Shown in pieces: positions 26,154 through 34,495 of a DNA stretch of 64,000 nt. Where the stretch lies: positions 1-64,000 of the forward strand of contig JAUNPS010000024.1 in assembly GCA_030536575.1 (NCBI GenBank), given 5' to 3'. The first letter of the stretch is position 1. Each line of letters starts with the position of its first letter. Under the pieces are notes generated by a model. It searched no databases and had not been told where the DNA came from. It saw only the letters and a program-made list of their open reading frames with translations. Both the position numbers and the translations under genes were made by a program. Source of the DNA: Eubacteriales bacterium (GTDB taxonomy: Bacteria > Bacillota > Clostridia > Lachnospirales > Lachnospiraceae).

Positions 26154-26709
26154 GATGCGCCTTCACCCAGTCGGAGATCCCGCCCCATTTCTGGTCTTTT
26201 TCCGAAATGGTCAGCTCCATGCCCTCCGGGATCGGCCATGCAACGCCGATTTCCGGGTCGTTCCATGCCAGGCCGCCCTCGTCGTTCGGATGATAGAAAT
26301 CCGTGCACTTATAGGCAAACTCCGCATGGTCAGACAGCACGACAAAGCCATGCGCAAAATTCTTCGGGATGAAAAACTGCTTCTTATTCTCCGCAGACAG
26401 CAGCACACCGAACCACTTCCCGAATGTCGGGGATCCCTCGCGCAGATCCACCGCTACGTCGAACACTTCGCCGGACACGACGCGCACCAGCTTGTCCTGC
26501 GGATAGTTGATCTGGAAATGCAGGCCGCGCAGGACGCCTTTTTTCGAAGAAGACTGGTTGTCCTGGACGAATTCCTGGTCGATGCCCGCGGCTTTATAGT
26601 CGTTATAGTTATAGGTTTCCATAAAATAGCCCCGCTCATCCCCGAAAACGGTGGGAGTGATGACTTTCAGGCCTTCGATTTCACAAGTTTCTACCGTTAT
26701 TTTTCCCAT
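26146..26709 (-). CDS. rfbC: dTDP-4-dehydrorhamnose 3,5-epimerase
   Basis: 187 aa cupin. Motifs are TPTVFGDERGYFMETYN, DNQSSSKKGVLRGLHFQ (catalytic His in LRGLHFQ), VVSGEVFDVAVDLREGSPTF, FFIPKNFAHGFVVLSD and the C-terminal NDPEIGVAWPI. It converts dTDP-4-keto-6-deoxyglucose to dTDP-4-keto-rhamnose. It is the first gene of the main locus behind the 26824-26852 promoter. The other dTDP-rhamnose genes (rfbA, rfbB, rfbD) are not in this window. It supports rhamnose as one component of the polymer. Confidence 0.96.
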   Translation of the reverse strand: MGKITVETCEIEGLKVITPTVFGDERGYFMETYNYNDYKAAGIDQEFVQDNQSSSKKGVLRGLHFQINYPQDKLVRVVSGEVFDVAVDLREGSPTFGKWFGVLLSAENKKQFFIPKNFAHGFVVLSDHAEFAYKCTDFYHPNDEGGLAWNDPEIGVAWPIPEGMELTISEKDQKWGGISDWVKAHHV

Positions 26710-26772
26710 GTTTTTGTTTCTCCTCTCAAACGTTTCTTTTCTGCCGGGAATTCTTTCACCTCATACAAAGGA

Positions 26773-26792
26773 GCAGTCCCTTGCGGCACTGC
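26773..26792 (-). promoter_or_regulatory. Leader stem-loop upstream of rfbC
   Basis: On the minus strand GCAGTgCC, loop GCAA, GGgACTGC, with one G-G mismatch and a GNRA tetraloop. It falls in the roughly 110-nt untranslated leader of the polysaccharide operon. Not followed by a T-run. Confidence 0.4.
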
Positions 26793-26823
26793 TGGCAGCA
26801 GATTCTTACACACTTTCGGATTA

Positions 26824-26852
26824 TTATAGCAGACCTTGCCGCAATCAGCAAG
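26824..26852 (-). promoter_or_regulatory. Promoter of the main polysaccharide operon
   Basis: Minus strand TTGCTG (26847-26852), 17 nt, TATAAT (26824-26829). Divergent from the plus-strand promoter at 26926. Confidence 0.7.
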
Positions 26853-26925
26853 ACGCTTTTTCCGTTTCCCGTGATTTTCGCCAGAAGCACGCCCGTTCCC
26901 CCATCCAACTACGTCATTTTTTCTC

Positions 26926-26954
26926 ATGACATTTCCGCCGTCCTATGGTATACT
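26926..26954 (+). promoter_or_regulatory. Promoter of the plus-strand nucleotidyltransferase
   Basis: ATGACA (26926-26931), 17 nt, TATACT (26949-26954), 34 nt before the ATG at 26989. Confidence 0.65.
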
Positions 26955-26988
26955 GTTTTCACCAAACAACCACAAAGGAGATACACCT

Positions 26989-27909
26989 ATGAAAGAAACG
27001 ACACTCGTCATCATGGCCGCCGGCATCGGCAGCCGTTTCGGAGGCGGTATTAAACAATTAGAACCCGTAGGCCCCAATGGAGAGATCATCATGGACTACT
27101 CCATCCACGACGCTTTGGAAGCCGGTTTTAACCGCATCGTCTTCATCATCCGCAAAGATCTGGAAAAAGACTTCCGCGAAGTCATCGGCAACCGCATCGA
27201 AAAAGCCGCCAATGTCGCCTACGCCTTCCAGGAAGCCGACAATCTCCCTGCCGGCTACACTAAACCCGAAGGCCGGAAAAAACCCTGGGGCACCGGCCAG
27301 GCCATCTTAAGCTGCAAAGGCATCGTCGACACCCCCTTTGCCGTCATTAACGCCGACGACTACTACGGAAAAGAAGGCTTCGTTAAAATCCATGATTTCC
27401 TGGTAAGCGAATCCCCGGCAGACGGCATCTCCCATTACTGCATGGCCGGCTTCATCCTCGGAAACACGTTAAGCGAAAACGGCGCTGTGACCCGCGGAGT
27501 CTGCCAGGTAAACGCCGAAGGGAATCTCGCAGGCGTAAAAGAAACCCACGACATTTATAAAACCGAAAGCGGTGCAGGCGTTCCCGATGGGAACGGCGGC
27601 TTCCAGCCTCTGGACCCGGCCAGCCTGGTATCCATGAATATGTGGGGCTTTACTCCGGATATCCTGGACGTTCTGGATGCGGGATTTAAAGAATTCCTGG
27701 CTTCCCTGCCGGAAGGGGACTTAAAGGCGGAATATCTGATCCCTTCCGTCGTGGATGACCTGCTGAAGTCCGGAAAAGCTACGGTAACCGTTCTGAAAAG
27801 TCACGATAAATGGTTCGGCGTCACCTATAAAGAAGACAAAGAGCTCGTCGTGAATTCCTTTAAGCAGTTGATCGACGCAGGCGTTTATCCGTCACCGCTC
27901 TACGCGTAA
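26989..27909 (+). CDS. Sugar-1-phosphate nucleotidyltransferase family protein
   Basis: 306 aa. The N-terminal nucleotide-binding motif is IMAAGIGSRFGGGIKQLEPV. A second signature is FAVINADDYYGKEGFVKIHD (metal-binding Asp pair). Gly-rich KPWGTGQAILSCKG contacts the base. ATG 26989 follows AAAGGAG; the frame extends upstream through the promoter and is not used. It is divergent from the polysaccharide operon and may supply an NDP-sugar to it. It is shorter than and distinct from GalU, and I cannot name the sugar. Confidence 0.85.
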   Translation: MKETTLVIMAAGIGSRFGGGIKQLEPVGPNGEIIMDYSIHDALEAGFNRIVFIIRKDLEKDFREVIGNRIEKAANVAYAFQEADNLPAGYTKPEGRKKPWGTGQAILSCKGIVDTPFAVINADDYYGKEGFVKIHDFLVSESPADGISHYCMAGFILGNTLSENGAVTRGVCQVNAEGNLAGVKETHDIYKTESGAGVPDGNGGFQPLDPASLVSMNMWGFTPDILDVLDAGFKEFLASLPEGDLKAEYLIPSVVDDLLKSGKATVTVLKSHDKWFGVTYKEDKELVVNSFKQLIDAGVYPSPLYA

Positions 27910-27935
27910 CTCTCACGCGTTCCAAAAAGGCCCAA

Positions 27936-27963
27936 AAGGGATGTCAGCGCGGCATCCCTTTTT
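27936..27963 (+). terminator. Terminator of the nucleotidyltransferase
   Basis: AAGGGATG, 9-nt loop, CATCCCTT, TTT. It overlaps the 3' end of the convergent glycosyltransferase gene. Confidence 0.8.
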
Positions 27964-28891
27964 CGTCCTCTTTGCTATTTATCTTTTTCGAGATCAGATA
28001 ACGCGGTCTTCCTTTCACTTCCTCATAAATTTTCGCAATGTAGCATCCGATGATCCCCAGGCTGATCATGATAATGCTTCCAATAATCAAAATCAGCAGA
28101 ATCACCGTCGTAAACCCTTCCACGGCATGTCCGCAAAAATACTTATACAGCGACTGGATCCCCAGAACAACCGCCAGCAGGAATACCAGAATCCCAGCCA
28201 CCGTCACCATCTGCAGCGGCGCTGTGGAAAATCCGATAATATTCCGTACCGCATATTTAATCAAAGACCAGGTCGACCACTTGGACTCTCCTTCTTCCCG
28301 CTCCCGTACATCGAACTCCACGCTGGTCGTCCGATATCCGATCCAGGAGGAAAGCGCCCGGAAAAAGGTGTTTCGCTCCGGCATGGCCAGCAGCGCGTCC
28401 ACGGCGGCCCGGTCCATCAGTTTAAAATCCGAGGCTCTGGACATATCAATTTTTACCGTTTTGGTCATGATTTTGTAAAACATGCCTGCGCTGGCCCGGT
28501 GCAGGGCGCTTTCTTTTCCCCTGGTGCGTTTCACGCCCTCCACAATCTCATAGCCGTCCTCCCACAGACGGTACATTTCCACCAGAATTTCCGGCGGATG
28601 CTGTAAATCGCAGTCCATCACCGCGCAGCAGTCTCCCGTCGCATTCGCAAGGCCGGCGAGAATCGCCGCTTCTTTCCCGAAATTTCTGGAGAATTGGACG
28701 CCTACGATTCCAGGATACTGCCTGGCTGCTTCTTCAATCTGCTGCCAGCTTCCATCTTTGGAGCCGTCGTTTACGAATACGATTTCATAGGGAATCCCTT
28801 CGGCGGCCAGCAGGCTGCTGACCACTTTTGCGGTTTTGGGGATCATTTTTTCTTCGTTATAGGCTGGTATTACAACCGATAGTTTCGCCAT
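27944..28891 (-). CDS. DPM1/GtrB-like polyprenyl-phosphate glycosyltransferase
   Basis: 315 aa. The GT2 domain opens with LSVVIPAYNEEKMIPKTAKV. VNDGSKDGSW, RNFGKEAAILAGL and MDCDLQHPPE (DxD) are the DPM/GtrB signature. There are two C-terminal helices (VTVAGILVFLLAVVLGI and VILLILIIGSIIMISLGIIG). It transfers a hexose from an NDP-sugar to undecaprenyl phosphate, making the lipid donor that GT-C enzymes use outside the membrane. YfhO (14456-16825) is a natural partner. It has its own promoter at 28973-29001. Confidence 0.92.
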   Translation of the reverse strand: MAKLSVVIPAYNEEKMIPKTAKVVSSLLAAEGIPYEIVFVNDGSKDGSWQQIEEAARQYPGIVGVQFSRNFGKEAAILAGLANATGDCCAVMDCDLQHPPEILVEMYRLWEDGYEIVEGVKRTRGKESALHRASAGMFYKIMTKTVKIDMSRASDFKLMDRAAVDALLAMPERNTFFRALSSWIGYRTTSVEFDVREREEGESKWSTWSLIKYAVRNIIGFSTAPLQMVTVAGILVFLLAVVLGIQSLYKYFCGHAVEGFTTVILLILIIGSIIMISLGIIGCYIAKIYEEVKGRPRYLISKKINSKEDEKGMPR

Positions 28892-28972
28892 TTCCTGTCC
28901 TTCTTTTGCTGTTTGATTTTTCTCGTTTTCTGAGGCGGCGGTCTTCCCCCGCTGTCCCGATGTTTCGGATCA

Positions 28973-29001
28973 ATTATAGCAAATCCCATAACTGCCGGCA
29001 A
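28973..29001 (-). promoter_or_regulatory. Promoter of the DPM-like glycosyltransferase
   Basis: Minus strand TTGCCG (28996-29001), 17 nt, TATAAT (28973-28978). Confidence 0.65.
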
Positions 29002-29037
29002 GTTGTTTGTTTATTCGATCCGCGTGAATTAAGTGAA

Positions 29038-30801
29038 TTAAATTTCTATGTTCTTCCTTCCGCAGCAATTCTTATATTTTTTTCCGGAACCGCACGGGCA
29101 GGGATCATTCGGATAAATTTTCGTCTTCCGGCGCTGCTCAAAGCTCACGATTTTCTCCCTGCTTCCTTTTCGCTCTCCGGGGAGTTCCCTTCCGCTCCCC
29201 TCCATTTCCAACGGCGTATGCCCGCGGTAGGCCAGCATGCGCGTGCGGCCCCAGACTGCTTTCATACGCTCAAGCAGCGGCTCCGCCAGCTTTTGTTCAA
29301 GCCGGATATCCGATTCCTGAAAAATCTCCAGTACCTCCTCAATCCCGTTTCCAAACCGGAAATGCCGCTGGATTTCTTTACACATCTGGAAAGCGCTCTC
29401 GTCATCTTCGCCCGGCAGCCCGGCCAGGAACTCCTGCAGTTCCTCCATGGCGGAATCAAAGGGCAGGAAGCCGTTTTCTCCCAAGCACCTTACCGTCTCC
29501 CCATCCGGCATATAATATGCAATATCTCCCTGCACTTCCTCGTAAAACTGGTATGCCTGCTCTTCCCCCAGCTCCCTCAGGATAAGAAAATTTCCATCTA
29601 ACTCGAAATTTCTGCGCGATTTTGGCATATCGGCAACCATCCGCGAAACTTCCGCTTCTTCAAAAGTGTCATGCTCATTCCCTGCATACCGCTCCAACGC
29701 CAGATTCACATGGCAAATCCCATAAAGTCCGGCCGCGGCATTCAAATAGTTCAGCTTCTTTCGCGTACATTCCCGTTCTTCTTCAAACTCCTCCGTATCG
29801 AGCTGCCGAAACTGTTCACAGACTTCCTCCGGGATCACAATCTCGCTCCGGTTTCGGAAGCCAAGGTAACCGCCGCTTCCCAGATATTCGAAATCCTGAT
29901 AAGCTACGCCCCGCACGCAGCCGCCCCTGTTCGCCGCAGCCCGGAAAGCCCGAATCTCTCCTTCCGTCATATAGAGCAGATAGCGCCCCATGATATCCGG
30001 ATCCAGCACCCTGCTTCGCACATACTGGATCAGCCGCTCCTTATTCAGCACTGAAAACCCTGCCAGCCCGTGATTCCGCGCGATCTCCGCGATATCTTCC
30101 TTCTGATAGCATGCGAAAATCGTCTCTAGTGTGTCTCCCCGCTGTCTGCGCTGGCCAGACTTCGCCAGCCGGATCTGGCGGAAACCTTCCTGCTTCTCCC
30201 GCAGGCTTCGGTAAATCTCATTCTTCGTCATCGGCCTGCTCTTTCGCTTCCCAAGGGCGAGCTTTTTCAGCTCCTCATTCACAGCGGCCAGGTCAAAGGG
30301 GGGCGTCGCGGACTCCTCTGTCCAGTTCCGGAGCATCTCATACTGCGGATGGCCCGGATTTTCCAAAGCCTTCCGTATCGCGTAATACTGTCCGATCCCT
30401 CCGCAGTCCTCCCAGGGACAGTCGCCTTCCCCTTCCAGAACCATGGGATAATCCGCCGGATAATCTGTCAGAACCTTCTCCACCTCAACCCGGTGCTCCC
30501 ATTCATCTTCGAAATCATACTCGTAACAAAACCATTTCTCCGTGTCCAGATAAGGCTCAAGCCCCGTCTCAGCCGCGTTTAACTGCTCGATCCGGCTCCA
30601 AAGCTCCTCCTCAATCTCCTCCTCGATACGCACCTTCCGATCCGGAAATGAAAAAGAAAACATATGATAACCGCACCAGCCCATCGCCTGATTCAGCACA
30701 ACGCTGAACTGGGAAAAGGAAAGACCGGCGGGAACGATCAGGCGCCGCCAGATGGGCGGATAGGAGTTTTCTATGGTAATTTTTAACTGGTATGCTTTCA
30801 T
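29038..30801 (-). CDS. pRiA4b ORF-3-like protein with C-terminal SEC-C zinc motif
   Basis: 587 aa. Residues about 1-170 match the pRiA4b ORF-3/IS1096 TnpR-like fold (YQLKITIENSYPPIWRRLIV; FEDEWEHRVEVEKV; CPWEDCGGIGQY). The long middle part is acidic, helical and unassigned. The C-terminus ends in a SEC-C motif, DPCPCGSGKKYKNCCGRK (C-x-C-x8-C-C), which binds zinc. The frame begins with GTG at 30825, but ATG 30801 after AAGGAG is the better start. This domain pairing recurs in Firmicutes genomes, but the role is unknown. Not a transposase here: no inverted repeats or catalytic core are seen. Confidence 0.8.
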   Translation of the reverse strand: MKAYQLKITIENSYPPIWRRLIVPAGLSFSQFSVVLNQAMGWCGYHMFSFSFPDRKVRIEEEIEEELWSRIEQLNAAETGLEPYLDTEKWFCYEYDFEDEWEHRVEVEKVLTDYPADYPMVLEGEGDCPWEDCGGIGQYYAIRKALENPGHPQYEMLRNWTEESATPPFDLAAVNEELKKLALGKRKSRPMTKNEIYRSLREKQEGFRQIRLAKSGQRRQRGDTLETIFACYQKEDIAEIARNHGLAGFSVLNKERLIQYVRSRVLDPDIMGRYLLYMTEGEIRAFRAAANRGGCVRGVAYQDFEYLGSGGYLGFRNRSEIVIPEEVCEQFRQLDTEEFEEERECTRKKLNYLNAAAGLYGICHVNLALERYAGNEHDTFEEAEVSRMVADMPKSRRNFELDGNFLILRELGEEQAYQFYEEVQGDIAYYMPDGETVRCLGENGFLPFDSAMEELQEFLAGLPGEDDESAFQMCKEIQRHFRFGNGIEEVLEIFQESDIRLEQKLAEPLLERMKAVWGRTRMLAYRGHTPLEMEGSGRELPGERKGSREKIVSFEQRRKTKIYPNDPCPCGSGKKYKNCCGRKNIEI

Positions 30802-30857
30802 AAACGCAGGCTCCTTGTATTCCACTTCTTCGGTTTTCCCGTTCTGGCTAATAAATT

Positions 30858-30891
30858 AAGCCGTAGATTTGATCACTCATCTCTACGGCTT
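30858..30891 (-). terminator. Stem-loop downstream of spoIVB and in the leader of the SEC-C gene
   Basis: A 10-bp perfect stem, AAGCCGTAGA with TCTACGGCTT, followed on the minus strand by TTAATTTATT. It probably ends spoIVB transcription. It also lies between the 30939-30967 promoter and the SEC-C start, so it could attenuate that gene. Confidence 0.55.
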
Positions 30892-30938
30892 TCTTTTGTA
30901 ATTATTCTCCAAACGGAATTTTTCTTTGGTATGTGTTT

Positions 30939-30967
30939 ACTATAGCAGGTATTTCGGAATTCGTCAA
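30939..30967 (-). promoter_or_regulatory. Promoter of the SEC-C protein gene
   Basis: Minus strand TTGACG (30962-30967), 17 nt, TATAGT (30939-30944). The leader is about 130 nt and contains the 30858-30891 stem-loop. Confidence 0.65.
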
Positions 30968-31029
30968 GTGTTTTTGTGAAAAAAATCGGATTTTGTCGGG
31001 AGGACGATAAAGCTGCACAGCTGCATTGC

Positions 31030-32244
31030 TCAATGTTCCAGCATATTTTCGATAAAAATCCCATACCCTTTTGTGGGATCATTCACAAACACATGCGTCA
31101 CCGCCCCAATGAGCTTCCCATCCTGCAAAATCGGCGACCCGCTCATCCCCTGCACAATTCCCCCCGTCACCTCCAGCAGCTCCTCATCCGTCACCCGGAT
31201 CACCATACTCTTATTCACATCCCCGCTCCCCACATTCACCTTCTCGATCACAATCCCATACTCCCGCACCTCGCCCCCAACCGCCGACCGGATCACCGCC
31301 TCACCCGCACGCACATCCTGCTTAAACGCCACTTCCACCGTCTCCCCCGGCTCTTCCTCCATTCCCGCCTCACTTAGTACCCCGAAAATCCCGCACGCCG
31401 TATTCTCCGCAATCTTCCCCAAAACCGCATCCCTCCGGTAACGGATCACCCCGGCCAGCTCCCCCGGCGCGCCCTGGCTCCCTTTCATCACCGACAAAAT
31501 ATCCGTATGGTAAAGCGTCCCATCCTCCAGCTCCAAAAGCGTCCCGGTATCCACGTCGCTGATCCCATGGCCCAGCGCCCCAAACGTCCCGTCCTCCTCC
31601 ACATACGTCAGCGTCCCAATGCCCTGGGTATCGTCCCGCACCCAGATTCCAAGCTTATACTCCTGTCCCTCCGTCATCACCGGCGAAACCTTCAGAGACG
31701 TCGTCTCGTCATTCCGGTTCACCGTCAGAACCATTTCCCGTCCGCCGCTCTGCGCAACACATTGCATCAAATCCTCCTTCGTCTCCACCGCCGTCCCGTC
31801 CGCCTCCACAATGTAATCCCCGGAACGGATAATATTCAGCGCCGGTTCCTTCACGATCCCGTCCGCACCCGCCACTTCTCCGGTTCCGATCACCAGAACG
31901 CCCTTCGTCTTCATATAAATTCCCACCGGATCGCCGCCCGGATACACGAACGTCTCCCCGCAGACATTCACCTGAATGCTCTTAAACGGGATCACCCCGA
32001 ACAGGCTGCACTGGATCCGCACCTGTCCCTCCGGGATATTGGAGGAACCCTGCCCGGCCGCTTCCACCACCTCTTCCTGAACCAACGCATCCAGCGGAAA
32101 ATTCAGCACGCCCTCTATGTCTCTTCCCTCCACAACATGCATCGTATCCGGGATCGCATTCCACAGAAGAATCCCGAAGCAGACTGCCAGGAACACCGGC
32201 AGAAGCAGGCAGACCGCCCTCCTGCCGCTATGTTTTTTCCACAT
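31030..32244 (-). CDS. spoIVB: SpoIVB serine peptidase (S55), sigma-K checkpoint signalling protease
   Basis: 404 aa. One N-terminal membrane helix (RAVCLLLPVFLAVCFGILLW) precedes a PDZ region at about 95-170 (GIVKEPALNIIRSGDYIVEA). The S55 peptidase follows with His in GALGHGISDVDTG and Ser in GIVQGMSGSPIL. It is made in the forespore and secreted into the intermembrane space, where it cleaves SpoIVFA to allow pro-sigma-K processing. ATG 32244 after AAGGGA is chosen; the open frame reaches 32304. It follows recN as in most Clostridia, but spo0A does not follow it here. Confidence 0.95.
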   Translation of the reverse strand: MWKKHSGRRAVCLLLPVFLAVCFGILLWNAIPDTMHVVEGRDIEGVLNFPLDALVQEEVVEAAGQGSSNIPEGQVRIQCSLFGVIPFKSIQVNVCGETFVYPGGDPVGIYMKTKGVLVIGTGEVAGADGIVKEPALNIIRSGDYIVEADGTAVETKEDLMQCVAQSGGREMVLTVNRNDETTSLKVSPVMTEGQEYKLGIWVRDDTQGIGTLTYVEEDGTFGALGHGISDVDTGTLLELEDGTLYHTDILSVMKGSQGAPGELAGVIRYRRDAVLGKIAENTACGIFGVLSEAGMEEEPGETVEVAFKQDVRAGEAVIRSAVGGEVREYGIVIEKVNVGSGDVNKSMVIRVTDEELLEVTGGIVQGMSGSPILQDGKLIGAVTHVFVNDPTKGYGIFIENMLEH

Positions 32245-32280
32245 ACGTCCACATCCCTTCGTCCAAAATTCGAAATGAAA

Positions 32281-32309
32281 AAAGGATATACCGTTGTGGT
32301 ACATCCTTT
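32281..32309 (-). terminator. recN terminator
   Basis: On the minus strand AAAGGATGTACC, 5-nt loop, GGTATATCCTTT, then TTTC. In RNA all 12 positions pair, one as G-U. The next promoter-like -10 overlaps its upstream edge. Confidence 0.7.
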
Positions 32310-32311
32310 CG

Positions 32312-32338
32312 TAGTATGTGGATATTTTGTTCTTTCAC
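32312..32338 (-). promoter_or_regulatory. Possible forespore (sigma-F/G-type) promoter of spoIVB
   Basis: CATACTA (32312-32318) fits the sigma-G -10 consensus CATNHTA. The -35 candidate GTGAA lies 15 nt upstream and is weak. spoIVB is sigma-F/sigma-G controlled in Bacillus. Confidence 0.4.
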
Positions 32339-32339
32339 T

Positions 32340-34022
32340 CTAGTATTTTTTTGCTCTGAATGCCAATTCTTTCATTTCCCTGGCATTTTCCAGGACGCGG
32401 TCCGTAATCTCCGCGCCGCCCAGGATCCGCGCAAGTTCCTGAATACTTTCCTCTTCGGACAGGTTCCGGACGGTCGTCACAGTCGTGTCGTCTTTCGCAT
32501 TTTTTTCAATGACAAAATGGCTGTCCGCCATGGCCGCGATCTGGGCCAGGTGCGTGATGCAGATCACCTGATGCTTCCTGGCAATCACTGCCAGTTTTTC
32601 CGAAACCTTCTGGGCCGTCCGGCCGCTGATCCCGGTATCAATTTCGTCAAAAATCAGGGTTCCCGTGGCGTCCCGATCCGCCATCACCGCCTTCACCGCC
32701 AGCATAATCCTGGAGAGCTCGCCGCCGGAAGCGATTTCCTGCAATGGTTTCAAAGGCTGGCCCGGATTCGTGGAAATCAGGAAGCAGACTTCATCCATCC
32801 CGTCCCTGGCAGGCTTCGCCAGCTCCTGGAACTGAATTTCAAAACGCACATCCAGGAAATTCAGATCGATGAGCGCTGCCTTAATCTGTTCGGTCAGTTC
32901 TTTGCAGCAGGCTTTTCGGGCGCTGGTCAGTTTCCGGCAGTTTTCCAGAAGCTTTTCCCGGCTTTTCGCATATTCGGCGTCCAGACGGGCACGATAAGAC
33001 TCATAATCGGAAAGTTCCGCGAAACGCTGCTCCTTCTCTTCTTTATAAGCGAGGATTTCCGAAATGCTGTTTCCGTACTTGGATTTCAGACGGTTTATCA
33101 GGTCAAGCCGCTCTTCGATCTGCCCCAGTTCTTCCGGGTCGAACGTTAAGCTGTCCATATATTCTGCCGCATCCCGGTTAAAATCATTCATCAGGCTCTC
33201 GATCTGGGACAATGTTTCCACAAGCTGTTCCAGCTCTTTGTCGCAGCCGGAAACGGACTGGAGGCTTCTGACCGCGCGGCCTACCTGGTCGGAGGCGCCG
33301 CCGTATTCGTTCCCGGTGGCCTGGTAGGCCTCTGTCACGGATTCGATGATGCGGCGGCTGTTGGACATTTTCCGGTATTTCTGTTCCAATGCTTCGTCTT
33401 CGCCCTCTTTCAGGGCAGCCGAAGCGATTTCTTCGATTTCATATTGGAGAAAATCCATCTCCTTGAGACGTTTTCCTTCTTCCAGCACCGTGGCGTTCCG
33501 TTTTTCCTGAATCTGCAAATATTCCTGGTAAAGAGCCTCATTTTTTTCTTTTAAGGCGCGTACCTCTTCGCCCGCGAAATCGTCCAGGATTGCCAGATGA
33601 TTTTTCGGGGAAAGTAAAGACTGGTGCTCGTGCTGGCCGTGGATGTTGATCAGGACGTCCGCGGCTTTTCGCAGGATGGATACGGTCACGGTTTCCCCGT
33701 TAATTTTGCTGATGCTTCGGCCGTTCACCAGTTTTCTGGAAATGATCACCTGGCCGTCGTCCTCCACGGGAATGTCCAGGCTCCGCAGCCGTTCGATCTG
33801 TTCCGGCTCTTCTACAGCAAAAATCAGTTCTACCAGTGCATAATCTACATCTTCTTTAGCAAACCCTTTAAAACTCGCCGCTCCAAGAGCCACGTTCACC
33901 GAACCAATGATGATGGATTTTCCCGCGCCGGTCTCTCCGGTGAGGATATTCAGGCCCTTTCGCAGGTCGATCTCCACCTCCCGGATCAGCGCCATATTTT
34001 TTACATGGATGTTTAACAGCAC
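32340..34022 (-). CDS. recN: DNA repair protein RecN
   Basis: 560 aa SMC-like ATPase. N-terminal MLLNIHVKNMALIREVEIDL and Walker A LTGETGAGKSIIIG are followed by a long coiled-coil from about 155 to 370. The ABC signature region is SGGELSRIMLAVKAV and Walker B TLIFDEIDTGISG. The switch His lies in ICITHLAQIAA. It binds DNA ends early in double-strand break repair. It starts 3 nt after the argR stop, the standard clostridial order. Confidence 0.97.
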   Translation of the reverse strand: MLLNIHVKNMALIREVEIDLRKGLNILTGETGAGKSIIIGSVNVALGAASFKGFAKEDVDYALVELIFAVEEPEQIERLRSLDIPVEDDGQVIISRKLVNGRSISKINGETVTVSILRKAADVLINIHGQHEHQSLLSPKNHLAILDDFAGEEVRALKEKNEALYQEYLQIQEKRNATVLEEGKRLKEMDFLQYEIEEIASAALKEGEDEALEQKYRKMSNSRRIIESVTEAYQATGNEYGGASDQVGRAVRSLQSVSGCDKELEQLVETLSQIESLMNDFNRDAAEYMDSLTFDPEELGQIEERLDLINRLKSKYGNSISEILAYKEEKEQRFAELSDYESYRARLDAEYAKSREKLLENCRKLTSARKACCKELTEQIKAALIDLNFLDVRFEIQFQELAKPARDGMDEVCFLISTNPGQPLKPLQEIASGGELSRIMLAVKAVMADRDATGTLIFDEIDTGISGRTAQKVSEKLAVIARKHQVICITHLAQIAAMADSHFVIEKNAKDDTTVTTVRNLSEEESIQELARILGGAEITDRVLENAREMKELAFRAKKY

Positions 34023-34025
34023 GTT

Positions 34026-34478
34026 TTATACTCCTACAATTTTCCGGATTTTTTCCATGACGATCAGGGTTTCGTCCACGCTGCGCACGGCGCACATGAT
34101 CGTGTCGTCCCCCGCAATGCACCCGGCAATCTCCTGCCACTGCATCGCATCCAGGGCGGCCGCCACCGCCATCGCCATCCCGGAGACGGTTTTCACCACC
34201 AGGATGTTCTGGGCCATATCCATGGAGGCAAAGCCGTCTTTCAAAACCCGGAGATATTTTTCGTTCATATTGCTGCCCTGGGCGTGCATAACGGCGTATT
34301 TCTGCCTGCCGCTGCTCAGGGAAATTTTCGTCAGCTTCAGTTCCCGGATATCCCTGGAAACCGTGGCCTGAGTCACCTGGAAGCCCTCCTGGTTCAGCAG
34401 ATCGGCCAGCTCCTCCTGGGTTTCCACCTCATACCGGTTAATCAGGTCAATAATCTTCGCATGTCGTTCAATCTTCAT
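34026..34478 (-). CDS. argR: Arginine repressor ArgR
   Basis: 150 aa. The N-terminal winged helix (HAKIIDLINRYEVETQEELA; QVTQATVSRDIRELKLTKI) binds ARG boxes. The C-terminal hexamerisation and arginine-binding domain includes GCIAGDDTIMCAVRS. It controls arginine synthesis and catabolism with arginine as co-repressor. A carbamate kinase gene lies 15 kb away, but I did not find a clear ARG box near it. It is embedded between nadK and recN. Confidence 0.96.
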   Translation of the reverse strand: MKIERHAKIIDLINRYEVETQEELADLLNQEGFQVTQATVSRDIRELKLTKISLSSGRQKYAVMHAQGSNMNEKYLRVLKDGFASMDMAQNILVVKTVSGMAMAVAAALDAMQWQEIAGCIAGDDTIMCAVRSVDETLIVMEKIRKIVGV

Positions 34479-34495
34479 TTTTCCCTCCCATGGCG

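Noticed and set aside
29038-30801. pRiA4b ORF-3/IS1096-type similarity taken as a transposase
   Set aside because: No DDE or HUH core, no flanking inverted repeats, and a clean promoter and SEC-C motif suggest a chromosomal gene.
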